From: RGIG3009 sp045630765
GTDB lineage: Bacteria > Bacillota > Clostridia > Oscillospirales > Acutalibacteraceae
Assembly: GCA_045630765.1 (NCBI GenBank)
Contig: JAZQTM010000040.1
Location: forward strand, 1-23,490
Direction of reading: 5' to 3'
DNA: 23,490 bases
The translations under genes and the position numbers were made by a program. Positions within the stretch are counted from its first letter, which is position 1; each line of letters begins with the position of its first letter. Shown here piece by piece: positions 1 to 8,237 of the stretch. A model generated the notes under the pieces. That model saw nothing but the letters and a program-made list of their open reading frames with translations, did not search any database and was not told where the DNA came from.

Positions 1-229
1 ATTCGATATCCGGTGTACGGATACATTTCTGGCAAGTGGTCACGCGCTTGCGCGGCGGCGTAATTTCACCGGTGAAGTACTTTTTCATCGGTGCCATACC
101 GGAGTTGATCAGCAAAAGCGAGGCATCGTTTTTCGGCACCAGCGAAAAGCTGGGCAGACGCAAATGCCCCTTGCTTTCAAAAAAGCTTAAGTACAGTTCA
201 CGCAGTTCGTTAAGTCCGGTCCATTTCAT
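1..229 (-). CDS. alaS: Alanyl-tRNA synthetase, N-terminal fragment
   Basis: Charges tRNA-Ala with alanine in the cytoplasm. Only the first 76 codons lie in the window; the gene runs off the left edge. The protein opens MKWTGLNELRELYLSFFESK and continues with HLRLPSFSLVPKNDASLL, INSGMAPMKKYFTG and the Cys pair of TTCQKCIRTPDIE. These are the standard class II N-terminal blocks of AlaS. Start ATG is at 229-227 on the minus strand. The gene is preceded by its own T-box leader and SigA promoter, so it is probably transcribed apart from the PBP operon upstream, although no terminator separates them. Identification is firm. Confidence 0.96.
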   Translation of the reverse strand, partial: MKWTGLNELRELYLSFFESKGHLRLPSFSLVPKNDASLLLINSGMAPMKKYFTGEITPPRKRVTTCQKCIRTPDIE

Positions 230-245
230 TGTTACAACATCCTCT

Positions 246-283
246 CAAAAAAATAATCTCCGCCCCATACTTGGGACGGAGAT
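246..283 (-). terminator. T-box attenuator terminator before alaS
   Basis: On the minus strand ATCTCCGTCCCA pairs with TGGGGCGGAGAT (arms 272-283 and 256-267, 12 bp with one G-U) around a short loop. A TTATTTTTTT tract (247-255) follows. It lies immediately 3' of the T-box consensus and is its mutually exclusive partner. Confidence 0.9.
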
Positions 284-487
284 CTCCGTGGTACCACCCA
301 AATTGCGCAGCCGAACAGCCGCGCCACTCGAACCCTTTAACGCAGGAATACGCCGCCGTTTCCGACGGAGCTCCGAGGTGGCCCCCGTTTTCCCGCAAGC
401 CCGCCTCACAGCCCGTTTTGCAAACGGAGCGAGCCTCTCTGAATGTCGGAAATAACGATTCGCCTCATCATAGCCGATTACAGATAA
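246..487 (-). promoter_or_regulatory. T-box leader (tRNA-Ala sensing) of alaS
   Basis: The minus-strand RNA carries the T-box consensus AATTTGGGTGGTACCACGG (286-304), which pairs with the uncharged tRNA acceptor end. It is followed directly by a terminator stem. Upstream are a Stem I region with the conserved AGAGAGG block (433-439) and a GC-rich stem just before the T-box (about 305-330). A GCU alanine codon at 371-369 is the likely specifier, but I assigned it by position only. When tRNA-Ala is uncharged the antiterminator should form and allow alaS transcription. The leader fills the gene-free stretch 230-524 together with the promoter. Confidence 0.93.
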
Positions 488-516
488 AGTATACGACACC
501 GATCGCGGTTTGTCAA
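488..516 (-). promoter_or_regulatory. SigA promoter of alaS
   Basis: On the minus strand the -35 is TTGACA (516-511) and the -10 is TATACT (493-488), with a 17-bp spacer. The predicted start of transcription is near 481, just ahead of the T-box Stem I. It is an almost perfect vegetative promoter. Confidence 0.88.
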
Positions 517-524
517 GCGTTGAA

Positions 525-2135
525 TTACTCCTCGATATACCCCATACGGTACAAAGAATCACACAGCGATGCAAACACCGAAGCGGTACTCTCCCCCGTT
601 CGTCCGCTGTCCTCGGCAAGCAGTGTGATGACATACTGCGGATTGTCGGCGGGATAAAAACCGGTAAACCAATTTTGCACCATTGTTTCCCCGTTTTCAG
701 CCGCCCAACCCGTTTGCGCCGTTCCCGTTTTGCCGCCTGCACCGCCGACTTTCGGCTTGGCGGCAGTACCCGTGCCGTTTTCCACCACTTCAATCATCAT
801 TTCTTTGACGGTAGCAGCCGACGAAGCCGAACACACCCGCACAGGCGGGTCGGTCTTGCTCGGTGTCAGATTGCCCGAAACGTCCACCGCACCCGCGTAT
901 AGATTGGGACGATAATACGCTCCGCCGTTTACCACGCAAGCCGTCATCTGCGCAATATGGATGGGAGAAGCGAGCAGATCGCCCTGCCCAAAGGAAACGT
1001 TTGCAAGCACGCTTTCTTGCGAGAGCGTTTGCTCGTCGGGAACGGTCGCACGCGCTGTCGTGTACCCGTCGGTAAGCAGAACGGGACTGTCAAAGCCGAG
1101 CAGACAAGCCGTTCGATACAGCGGCGCACTGCCGCATAATTTGATCAACTGAATATAATACGGGTTGCACGACTGTGCAAAGCCGCCGCACATATCCAGT
1201 AACCCGTGCCCTAAAATATGGTGGCATTTTACGCGGTTTTCGCCGACTGTAAGCGCCCCCGCACAGGTGAACGACTGTGTGAGCGGAACGCCCGATTCCA
1301 ACGCGGCAAGGGAGGATGCGATCTTAAACACCGAGCCGCAGTTGTAAGCGGCAAGAGCGCGGTTGAAAAGCGGCGAATCGACACGATCCAAATACGAAGC
1401 CAGATCGTTCGGTGCAAAATCAGGAAAACTGGCAAGAGCCAAAACGTCGCCGTTTTTAGGATCCAGTATCACGGCGGCACCCTTGCTGATAGCACCGCCC
1501 GCGACGGATTCCACCAACTGTTGCAAGCGGCTGTCAAGCGTTAACGCAATGCCCGCATCCGCACGAAACAGCGTATTGGAAACCTGCATTTCGCCGCCGA
1601 GTAATACATTTCCCCGCCCGTCCGTTTGGTAACTGACAGTGATGCTGCCGGATGCCGCTTGCAACTCGCCATCAAAGGCTTTTTCAATGCCGCATGCACC
1701 GCTGATACCGTCATCCGCTATATACCCGATCACGTGCGCCGCCGTTTGCGAATCCGCATATCGGCGCGGCACCGCAAACTGTCGGATTCCGTTCACGATG
1801 GGAAAGGACGTATCGTCGGTCAGCGTGATTGGTTTACCGCTTTGCAAGCTATCGCTGACCTGTTGCCATTTCGACGGCGACAGGTGCTCGGAAAGCGACG
1901 CCATCGCCTCCGGCTGTGCGATCACTGCGGCAGCATATTCAGAAACACCGTTTGTAAGCGGATTTAAGTTGCGGTCATAGATCGTGCCGCGCGCACGAGC
2001 GACCGTGACCGTAACGGTGGATTGGCTGCCGGACGTTTCCGAGAGCGGATGGCTTGTCAACTGCATCAGTTTTACCAAAATTCCGCTGAATGCAAACAAA
2101 ACCGCCGCCAACAGCGCAACACTGCGTTTGGACAT
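525..2135 (-). CDS. Class B penicillin-binding protein (peptidoglycan transpeptidase)
   Basis: Cross-links peptidoglycan stem peptides at the outer face of the membrane. The 536-residue protein has an N-terminal membrane anchor (about residues 5-24) and a pedestal region containing the class B signature RGTIYDRN (50-57). The transpeptidase domain carries all three active-site motifs: SVFK (S268-K271), SCN (322-324) and KTG (469-471). There are no PASTA repeats. It is the last gene of the thyX operon, downstream of mltG and the U32 gene. The same neighbourhood in Bacillus holds pbpI, so it may be a PbpI/PBP2-type elongation or sporulation enzyme; which one cannot be told from sequence. Its Shine-Dalgarno (GGGAGG) lies inside the 3' arm of a terminator-like hairpin. 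Confidence 0.93.
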   Translation of the reverse strand: MSKRSVALLAAVLFAFSGILVKLMQLTSHPLSETSGSQSTVTVTVARARGTIYDRNLNPLTNGVSEYAAAVIAQPEAMASLSEHLSPSKWQQVSDSLQSGKPITLTDDTSFPIVNGIRQFAVPRRYADSQTAAHVIGYIADDGISGACGIEKAFDGELQAASGSITVSYQTDGRGNVLLGGEMQVSNTLFRADAGIALTLDSRLQQLVESVAGGAISKGAAVILDPKNGDVLALASFPDFAPNDLASYLDRVDSPLFNRALAAYNCGSVFKIASSLAALESGVPLTQSFTCAGALTVGENRVKCHHILGHGLLDMCGGFAQSCNPYYIQLIKLCGSAPLYRTACLLGFDSPVLLTDGYTTARATVPDEQTLSQESVLANVSFGQGDLLASPIHIAQMTACVVNGGAYYRPNLYAGAVDVSGNLTPSKTDPPVRVCSASSAATVKEMMIEVVENGTGTAAKPKVGGAGGKTGTAQTGWAAENGETMVQNWFTGFYPADNPQYVITLLAEDSGRTGESTASVFASLCDSLYRMGYIEE

Positions 2136-2137
2136 AC

Positions 2138-2186
2138 AAAAAACCTCCCTCTGTCATCGGGAGTATTCCCAAACAGAAGGAGGTTT
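2138..2186 (-). terminator. Terminator-like hairpin enclosing the PBP ribosome site
   Basis: Between the U32 stop and the PBP ATG, the minus-strand RNA forms a 14-bp stem. The arms are AAACCTCCTTCTGT (2186-2173) and ACAGAGGGAGGTTT (2154-2141), with one G-U pair. An inner GGGA/TCCC stem sits inside the loop, and the 3' arm runs into a T6 tract (2143-2138). It has the form of an intrinsic terminator, but its 3' arm is also the GGGAGG ribosome site of the PBP. It could act as partial terminator, attenuator or translational gate. Confidence 0.7.
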
Positions 2187-2191
2187 ACGCA

Positions 2192-3409
2192 CTAAATCCG
2201 TTTACGCAAATAACTGCCGACAGGTAACGGGCGGTCAAACGGTAACCGCAACGCCATTGTGGGATGGGGCGCCGCATCAATCGGAGTGCCGTCACCATCC
2301 ATCAGCTGTTCTGCTGCGATCGGCAAAGGTTTTTCGTACGGGATCAACGCTTCTAATTGATCGCCCTTAAAGAAACGGTTGCGCTGACTGAGCAAAAGAT
2401 GTCCGTCTTCGTAACCGGTCACCACTGCCACCGCTTGGTATTCACGAACGTAGCCGCCGCTTTTGGTGTTTTGCGACGGATCGCCGAAATAAAATCCCGT
2501 ACTGTACGGGCGGTGACTGACGGTATACGGCTCACGTGACAGCCAATCGGGGACCTGATACGCAGACGAAAAGCCGCTGTCGCGGTAGCCGTCAAGCGCT
2601 TGGCGGTACGCATTGGTCACGCCCGCCACGTAGTACGCAGCTTTGGCGCGTCCTTCAATCTTCAGAGAACCGATACCCGCGCGGTGAAGTTGCGGCAAGT
2701 AGTCGATCATACACAGATCGTTGGCGTTAAATAAATAGGTGCCGTTTTCTTCCTCGTCCACCGTCAGAGGGCGATCGGGGCGATTCGGCTCGATCAACTC
2801 ATATTTCCAGCGGCACGGTTGCGCGCAATCGCCGTGATTGCCGTCACGTCCCGTCAAATAAGATGACAACAAGCAACGTCCCGAATACGACATACACATC
2901 GCGCCGTGGACAAACGCTTCAAGTTCCAACGAAGCGGGGGTTTTGGCGCGGATCTCCGCAATCTCGTCAAGCGATAATTCGCGCGCGAGTACCACGCGGG
3001 AAGCGCCCATCTCGTGCAGCATACGCGCGGTGGCATAGTTCACCACACCCAACTGCGTGGACACGTGAAGAGCAAGATGCGGCGCGTACTGTTTTGCCAA
3101 TTGCAGAGTACCAAGGTCTGCCACAATCAGTGCATCCACACGCAAGTCATCCAAATACTGCAGATATTCGGGAAGCGCTTCAATCTCTCCGTTGCGCGGC
3201 AAAATGTTACACGTAACGTATACGGCGCGTTTCTGCTGATGGCAGAGTGTGACCGCGCGGGATAATTCTTCGTCCGTAAAATTCGCAGGTGCACTGCGCA
3301 TGCCGAAACGCGTACCCGAAAGGTACACCGCATCGGCGCCAAACAAAAGCGCCGCTTCCAGTCGCTCGGTATCACCCGCGGGACATAATAACTCGGGTAA
3401 CTTATCCAT
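2192..3409 (-). CDS. U32-family protein (TrhP/YegQ/YrrO-like)
   Basis: U32 proteins were once called collagenase-like peptidases. Characterised relatives are radical-free Fe-S hydroxylation factors such as TrhP, which makes 5-hydroxyuridine at tRNA position 34. Family features here are the opening MDKLPELLCPAG, a TIM-barrel pattern (DAVYLSGTRFGMR, VSTQLGVVNY), and the cluster-binding cysteines C172, C179, C195 and C199 (GAMCMSYSGRC and GDCAQPC). I chose the ATG at 3409, which fits the family N-terminus. A longer form from an ATG at 3424 adds five residues. The gene overlaps the mltG stop. Bacillus carries two such genes (yrrN, yrrO) beside mltG; here there is one. The tRNA role is inferred from family. 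Confidence 0.88.
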   Translation of the reverse strand: MDKLPELLCPAGDTERLEAALLFGADAVYLSGTRFGMRSAPANFTDEELSRAVTLCHQQKRAVYVTCNILPRNGEIEALPEYLQYLDDLRVDALIVADLGTLQLAKQYAPHLALHVSTQLGVVNYATARMLHEMGASRVVLARELSLDEIAEIRAKTPASLELEAFVHGAMCMSYSGRCLLSSYLTGRDGNHGDCAQPCRWKYELIEPNRPDRPLTVDEEENGTYLFNANDLCMIDYLPQLHRAGIGSLKIEGRAKAAYYVAGVTNAYRQALDGYRDSGFSSAYQVPDWLSREPYTVSHRPYSTGFYFGDPSQNTKSGGYVREYQAVAVVTGYEDGHLLLSQRNRFFKGDQLEALIPYEKPLPIAAEQLMDGDGTPIDAAPHPTMALRLPFDRPLPVGSYLRKRI

Positions 3410-4736
3410 ACATACCGATCCCATAGCGTTTGCAGACGCTCACGTGCTGTTCGTACGTCTTGGAGAAATACGTTTTGCCGGTATCGTAATCGGTAGCGAA
3501 GAAGTAGCAGCCCATAACCGTTTCATCTTCGGAGGGCAACAGCACCGCCTTGATCGCTTCCAATCCCGGATTGTTGATCGCACCGACGGGCAAACCTTCT
3601 TTTTCATAGGTGTCGTACGCCGTGTTCTTAACGGTGACACCGGTGCTGCCCACCAAACGCTCGATATAATCGCCCGTGGAATCGCATTGCAATTTCGGGA
3701 AATTCTTGGGATCGTTCAAACGGTTGTACAACACACGGGAAACCTTTTCCATATCGTCTCGCGTTGCCGCTTCACCTTGCACGATAGAAGCTAAAATGAT
3801 GAGTTCATCCATTGTAATGTCGCGGGCGCTCATCGCCGAGCGGATAGCGGGACCCATACGATTTTCAAAGTTGTCCAGCATCTTGCGCACAACGGTTTCA
3901 CCCGAGCAGTTCTCGTAGAACTCATACGTATCGGGGAACAAGAAACCTTCCAACTTGTAAATGCGCGATTCGTACCCATCGGTTTCCATGGATTCCTTGA
4001 TAAAATCGTAATCCTTGCTGTAATCGACTTCGGTAACCGCACGATAAAATTCCGTTTCTTTACAAATGCCTTGCTTCTCAAGTCGTTTGGCGATCTTAAC
4101 GATGGTAAAGCCCTCGGGAATCAAAACCGATATCGTTTCACGCGGTTTGGCGGCTTGCAAGCTGTTGATGAGCAACTGATAGCCCATATTCGGAGAAACA
4201 CTGAACTCACCCGGCTGCCATTTGGCATCGGCATCATTGAGTTTCGCATACAGACGGAACACAAAGGTCTGCTCAATGAGGCCTTCCTCCTTGAGCAGCG
4301 TCGCAATAGATTTGGTTGTAGCGCCTTCGGGGACCGTGATATCCACCATCCGATCTGAACGGTTCAAACCGGTATAATCCAAACCGCCGACCACGATCAG
4401 ATAAGACAGTACACCCGATATCAGCAACAAACTCATTGCATATAAAAACGCTTTCAGGCAACCGATACTCTGCTCGTTTTGGACGCTTTGCCGAGACGGT
4501 TTCTTCGGTGCGGTATGTACAACGGGCGGTTGCACAACGGGTTCTTCGGGAACTACCGTTTCCTGACGCACGATCGGCGCGGTATCCACCGCTTCACCGT
4601 ATTCGGAATCCAGATCCAGATTCAATTTGAACGTCGGCTTTTTCCTGACGGGAATCTCCTCCGAAGCAGGCTCTTTTGCCTTGCCTTGCAATTCGTCCAA
4701 AATGGCATCAATATCGTAATTCTTATCGTCTGCCAC
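3402..4736 (-). CDS. mltG: Endolytic murein transglycosylase MltG
   Basis: Cleaves nascent glycan strands at the membrane and releases a 1,6-anhydro end. Start is GTG at 4736, behind a strong AAGGAGG 8 bases upstream. The 444-residue protein has a cytoplasmic N-terminal tail of about 90 residues rich in Pro, Val and Glu, then one membrane helix (about 94-117). A LysM-like region (VTIPEGATTKSIA-type, about 131-150) precedes the YceG domain. The domain contains LEGFLFPDTY (262-271), the catalytic block ASIVQGEAAT with the conserved Glu at 322, and LPVGAINNPGLEAIKAVLLP near the end. The block usually reads VEKEA; here the first Glu is Gln. It overlaps the U32 gene and follows the cyclo-ligase stop by 1 base. 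Confidence 0.94.
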   Translation of the reverse strand: MADDKNYDIDAILDELQGKAKEPASEEIPVRKKPTFKLNLDLDSEYGEAVDTAPIVRQETVVPEEPVVQPPVVHTAPKKPSRQSVQNEQSIGCLKAFLYAMSLLLISGVLSYLIVVGGLDYTGLNRSDRMVDITVPEGATTKSIATLLKEEGLIEQTFVFRLYAKLNDADAKWQPGEFSVSPNMGYQLLINSLQAAKPRETISVLIPEGFTIVKIAKRLEKQGICKETEFYRAVTEVDYSKDYDFIKESMETDGYESRIYKLEGFLFPDTYEFYENCSGETVVRKMLDNFENRMGPAIRSAMSARDITMDELIILASIVQGEAATRDDMEKVSRVLYNRLNDPKNFPKLQCDSTGDYIERLVGSTGVTVKNTAYDTYEKEGLPVGAINNPGLEAIKAVLLPSEDETVMGCYFFATDYDTGKTYFSKTYEQHVSVCKRYGIGMYG

Positions 4737-4737
4737 G

Positions 4738-5331
4738 TTATTGCCTCCTTTCGGTTCGCCGAATGTAGTTTTCCGTTACCAGCAGTTGCACCGGTCTGTC
4801 AAAACGACCGTGCGGTAAGTAACGACGTACACACGAACTGTAACAAATACCGATTCTGTAACCGTTAAAATTCGATAAAAAGCGATCGTAATAACCTTTT
4901 CCGTAACCCAAGCGGTAACCCGTATAATCATACGAAAATGCGGGGATCAGGCACATCGCTTTTGAAAAATCGCTGACAAGACGGGTAGGATCCGCCTGCG
5001 GTTCCAACACGCCAAAACTGCCGGGGGACAGATCGTCCATCGACTCGATGTAATAAAACTCCATATTGCGCGTATCGGGTACACAACGCGGTACCGCTAC
5101 GCGTTTGCCGTCTGCCCAAGCCTGCTCGATGATTCGATACGTATCCACTTCAATGGGGGTGGACACGTAGACCAATATCTGCCGACTGGCACGATACTGC
5201 CACAGCGTACGCACAGTGTCGGCGATGCTGCGATCAGCCGCCTCGCGAACGTCAGGATCCATCTCCTCACGAATCGCGCGGAACTGTGCACGCAGACGCA
5301 TTTTCAGTTTGCGAATATCCTCTATCGGCAT
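4738..5331 (-). CDS. 5-formyltetrahydrofolate cyclo-ligase
   Basis: Converts 5-formyl-THF to 5,10-methenyl-THF using ATP and returns stored folate to the one-carbon pool. The 197-residue length matches the family. The N-terminal basic ATP-binding helix is visible (KLKMRLRAQFRAIREEM, 8-24). So are LVYVSTPIEVDT (53-64) and the diagnostic GYRLGYGKGYYDRFL (138-152). The ATG at 5331 overlaps the end of the DJ-1 gene by 10 bases, which suggests translational coupling. Sharing an operon with ThyX fits folate metabolism, because ThyX consumes methylene-THF. Confidence 0.94.
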   Translation of the reverse strand: MPIEDIRKLKMRLRAQFRAIREEMDPDVREAADRSIADTVRTLWQYRASRQILVYVSTPIEVDTYRIIEQAWADGKRVAVPRCVPDTRNMEFYYIESMDDLSPGSFGVLEPQADPTRLVSDFSKAMCLIPAFSYDYTGYRLGYGKGYYDRFLSNFNGYRIGICYSSCVRRYLPHGRFDRPVQLLVTENYIRRTERRQ

Positions 5332-5867
5332 TGCATCGCGTCCCCTATCTCCCGCGCTTTTTCGGGCGAAATCAAAGCGGAAACGATTGCAAGCGCAAAT
5401 TCCACCGTTACACCGGCACCTTTTGCCGTCACGACACCTTCGTCAACAGCGACCGAATCACCGTTCACGGTAGCACCGAGCAGCTGTGACTCGTATCCCG
5501 GATAGCAAGTAGCGCGTTTGCCGCGCAACAAGCCCAAACCGCCGAGCACCGACGGTGCAGCGCAGATCGCACACACCAATTTGCCGTGTGCCGCCGCTTC
5601 GGTGACGTACTGCGTTACCACGGTCGATGCCGCTAAATTGGTCGTTCCCGGAAGACCGCCGGGTAACACGACCGCTTCAAGTTCTTCATAAGCGGGCAAC
5701 GGCTCACTGTCGGCGGCATCCGCCTGCACCGCAATACCGTGTGCGCCCTCAATCGTATGACCGCCGACACCTACCGTGCGCACCGACAAACCTGCACGGC
5801 GCAAAACGTCCACGGTAGCAAGCGCTTCAATTTCTTCAAATCCGTTCGCCAAAAAAACGACGATCAT
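5322..5867 (-). CDS. DJ-1/PfpI family protein (YajL/ThiJ type)
   Basis: Belongs to the flavodoxin-like DJ-1/PfpI fold. The family covers glyoxalase-like, chaperone and deglycase-type proposals, so the true role here is open. The 181-residue product begins MIVVFLANGFEEIEALATVD. The conserved Glu is E14, and the nucleophile-elbow cysteine is C102 in VCAICAAPSVLG, equivalent to human DJ-1 E18 and C106. I chose the ATG at 5867 because GAGGTG lies six bases upstream. A TTG at 5885 would add six non-family residues and overlap the previous gene. The gene follows the GNAT stop codon, which overlaps its ribosome site. Confidence 0.9.
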   Translation of the reverse strand: MIVVFLANGFEEIEALATVDVLRRAGLSVRTVGVGGHTIEGAHGIAVQADAADSEPLPAYEELEAVVLPGGLPGTTNLAASTVVTQYVTEAAAHGKLVCAICAAPSVLGGLGLLRGKRATCYPGYESQLLGATVNGDSVAVDEGVVTAKGAGVTVEFALAIVSALISPEKAREIGDAMQCR

Positions 5868-5877
5868 CTTGTTCACC

Positions 5878-6681
5878 TCAATCAAATGCCAGCCCCATAT
5901 ACGGAGCCGTTTTTATCGGTATGACCTTCTCTAACGGAACAAGCATACCGAAACAATCACCGGTTTTCGAATGGATGCGCGCACAAAACGCGTCACATCC
6001 GTAATACTGTGCCAACGCGCCGCAAACGGCGGTCGACTCCTCGTACGGGATCCCCAATACTTCAAGCACGCGCAACGTGTTACCGTTTTTCACGCACAAA
6101 GCACATGCGTGCTCCCCGATGCGTATCGGCTGAGCGTACGACATCACATACGAAAGCATACGTTCATCCCATTCCACGCGGTCGGGCGGTAACAGTCTTT
6201 GCCGCAACGACAAAAATGCGTCGGCGGATAACGGGGAAATTTGCACATCCTCCCCCGCTGCGCTGCCGCTCAACGTACGGCTGAAAAACGTCGGCTGAAA
6301 GCCGAACCGCTCGTAAAAGCCGACAAGCGACGGCTGTGCGGGATTCAAAAGACACACGGCAGTGCCGCTTTTTTTCAAAAGCACAAGTGCTTTTTTAAGC
6401 AAATTACCGAAAATACCGTTGCCGCGAAAAGCGGGCAAGGTTGCCGCCGCGTACAGATACCGCACCGCGTAGGGTGTTCCTTGTACGCGAAAAACGGCGG
6501 GCATAAAAAACGCCATTGAGATCGGCTCGCCGTTTTTGCACGCGACCACACATTCTTCGGATAACCGCACGGTATTTAAGAACGCGTCCCGCTCTTCGGG
6601 CGTATCCTCTGTGAACACGGCACTCCACATGCGGCAAAGCGCCTCTCTGTCACGCACGTCGGCAAAACGGATGTCACACAT
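5878..6681 (-). CDS. GNAT-family N-acetyltransferase
   Basis: Predicted acetyl-CoA-dependent acetyltransferase with unknown substrate. The chosen ATG at 6681 gives 267 residues starting MCDIRFADVRDREALCRMW. An earlier in-frame ATG at 6759 would extend into the upstream gene with unrelated sequence. The GNAT core is the first half: RYLYAAATLPAFRGNGIFGN holds the R-G-N-G acetyl-CoA loop, followed by LLNPAQPSLVGFYERFGFQP, the typical C-terminal strand-helix. The second half has no motif I recognise and may be a second degenerate GNAT fold. The start lies one base after the stop of the DUF2156 gene, so the two are probably translated together. Confidence 0.85.
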   Translation of the reverse strand: MCDIRFADVRDREALCRMWSAVFTEDTPEERDAFLNTVRLSEECVVACKNGEPISMAFFMPAVFRVQGTPYAVRYLYAAATLPAFRGNGIFGNLLKKALVLLKKSGTAVCLLNPAQPSLVGFYERFGFQPTFFSRTLSGSAAGEDVQISPLSADAFLSLRQRLLPPDRVEWDERMLSYVMSYAQPIRIGEHACALCVKNGNTLRVLEVLGIPYEESTAVCGALAQYYGCDAFCARIHSKTGDCFGMLVPLEKVIPIKTAPYMGLAFD

Positions 6682-6682
6682 T

Positions 6683-7567
6683 TTATAACAACTCACACGT
6701 GTATTTTTTGAGTAAGATTGCAGGGCGGTACGACTCTTTTGCGCGGCGCAGTCCTTCAATCCCCATATCGTTTTCGCGGTTGAGATAGCGATAGTTTGTC
6801 AGCGTTTTGGCAAATTCGCGGTTGATGACCGCGTACGCACCCGCATACGCCGGCAACGCTTTCTCTACGTGAACGTCGAACACCGATTCATTAATCGGCG
6901 AACCGAGCGTGAAAGCTACTGCTTTGCCGTCTACACGGATCAATCCGCCAACGACCGACAACATCTTGCGGTATTTTAACAAGCGACGAATGGCGCACCG
7001 TTCGGATGCGAGCGAATCATCCTGACAGTTCCCCTTTTCACGGCACCATTCCGCCGACAGTGCTTCGACTTCCTCAACGTTGTCATCCGTCAACGATTCG
7101 TACTGCCAAGCGTGCTTGCGGGAAAACGCATTGATGTGGTTCTTTTTACCGTGATAGGTATTGCCGATCAAGTTGGCAAGATCCTCGGTACGATAAATAT
7201 AATCGTAGTCACCATCGTTTGTGTCAAACCGCACCCGATTGGGGTATAACGCGCCTAAATGCTCCCGTGTTTCCTCATCAATGCCGTGCAGGTGCAAAAG
7301 GACACCAAGCGTATCGGTGTAAGCACGCAAGAGTTCCACTCCGTCTTTGAGCGGCACACCGATCGGCATCAAAAACGACGGAATCGCACCACTGTCACTG
7401 CACAAGAAAAGTGCATCTCCGGCACGTGCGATACGCACGTTATAGTGCTGACTCCACATATATGACGTGGTATAAGAAAATTCACAGCCCATCCGACCGC
7501 AAGCGGTCATCAGCGGTGCCGCCCACGCGGCATCTTCGGGAAGCAGCTCCCGAAATTCCAACTGCAT
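6683..7567 (-). CDS. DUF2156 / LPG-synthase C-domain-like protein
   Basis: Resembles the DUF2156 family, whose fold (two GNAT-like halves) is shared with the aminoacyl-transfer domain of lysylphosphatidylglycerol synthase. Recognisable blocks are FSYTTSYMWSQHYNVRIAR near the N-terminus, then YHGKKNHINAFSRKH, GKAVAFTLGSPINESVFDVH, and YRYLNRENDMGIEGLRRAKE close to the end. The 294-residue form starts at ATG 7567, behind AAGGAGAG that overlaps the tmk stop; the longer frame to 7765 only reads through tmk. No membrane helices are present, so it is not a complete MprF. The substrate is unknown. Pairing with a GNAT gene suggests acyl or aminoacyl transfer, by inference. Confidence 0.84.
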   Translation of the reverse strand: MQLEFRELLPEDAAWAAPLMTACGRMGCEFSYTTSYMWSQHYNVRIARAGDALFLCSDSGAIPSFLMPIGVPLKDGVELLRAYTDTLGVLLHLHGIDEETREHLGALYPNRVRFDTNDGDYDYIYRTEDLANLIGNTYHGKKNHINAFSRKHAWQYESLTDDNVEEVEALSAEWCREKGNCQDDSLASERCAIRRLLKYRKMLSVVGGLIRVDGKAVAFTLGSPINESVFDVHVEKALPAYAGAYAVINREFAKTLTNYRYLNRENDMGIEGLRRAKESYRPAILLKKYTCELL

Positions 7568-7574
7568 AGACGAT

Positions 7575-8237
7575 TTACTCTCCTTCGGTGACAAGTGCAA
7601 TAAGCCGCTCACTGATGGTATCAATCGGCAAGGGTTGTCCGTTTTCACCGCAGGAAACCAGATCCCAACCCATTTTCTTTGCCGCATACAACGCGCTTTC
7701 GCGGCAAGTGCGCAAATACTCAAGATCTCGCTCGTGAATGTCTTTTTTCGCTTCGTCACCCTCATAGCGGGTGGACAACAAGCGTTGCGAAATCTGAAGC
7801 GGCATATCCAAAAAGATCACGCGGTCGGGACGCGGCAGACCGAGCAGACCGTATTCGTAGTCTTGCAACCAGTTAAGATAAGCATCCCATTCTTCGCGCG
7901 GGAGTTTTCCCATTTGGTGGATCGCGTTGGACGTGGTGTAGCGGGCAGCCAAAATCAACCGCCCCGCCTTATAATCCTCTTCCCAGAATTTCTTGTAACT
8001 GGCATAGCGATCCACGGCGTAAAACGAGGACGCCGCATAAGCGTTCACCGCATCCGCCGCTTCACCGAACTCACCGCGCAAATACATACTGACCAGCGCG
8101 GAGGACGGTTGCTCATAATCGGGAAAACTGATTTGTCGATAGTCTATGCGGTTTTGGGTAAAATACTCTTGCAGACGGGCAAGCTGTGTGGATTTACCAC
8201 TGCCATCCAAGCCGTCGAGCACTACCAAACGCCCCAT
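7575..8237 (-). CDS. tmk: Thymidylate kinase
   Basis: Phosphorylates dTMP to dTDP. The 220-residue protein has the P-loop GLDGSGKST (residues 9-17), the base-recognition segment YAVDRYASYKKFW, the lid-side RYTTSNAIHQMGKLP, and PDRVIFLDMPLQ. This is a variant dTMP-kinase subgroup of Clostridia: the usual DRY motif is kept, but the surrounding sequence differs from E. coli Tmk. Its ATG overlaps the thyX stop (TGATG), so the thyX product dTMP is passed straight to the next enzyme of dTTP synthesis. Confidence 0.92.
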   Translation of the reverse strand: MGRLVVLDGLDGSGKSTQLARLQEYFTQNRIDYRQISFPDYEQPSSALVSMYLRGEFGEAADAVNAYAASSFYAVDRYASYKKFWEEDYKAGRLILAARYTTSNAIHQMGKLPREEWDAYLNWLQDYEYGLLGLPRPDRVIFLDMPLQISQRLLSTRYEGDEAKKDIHERDLEYLRTCRESALYAAKKMGWDLVSCGENGQPLPIDTISERLIALVTEGE

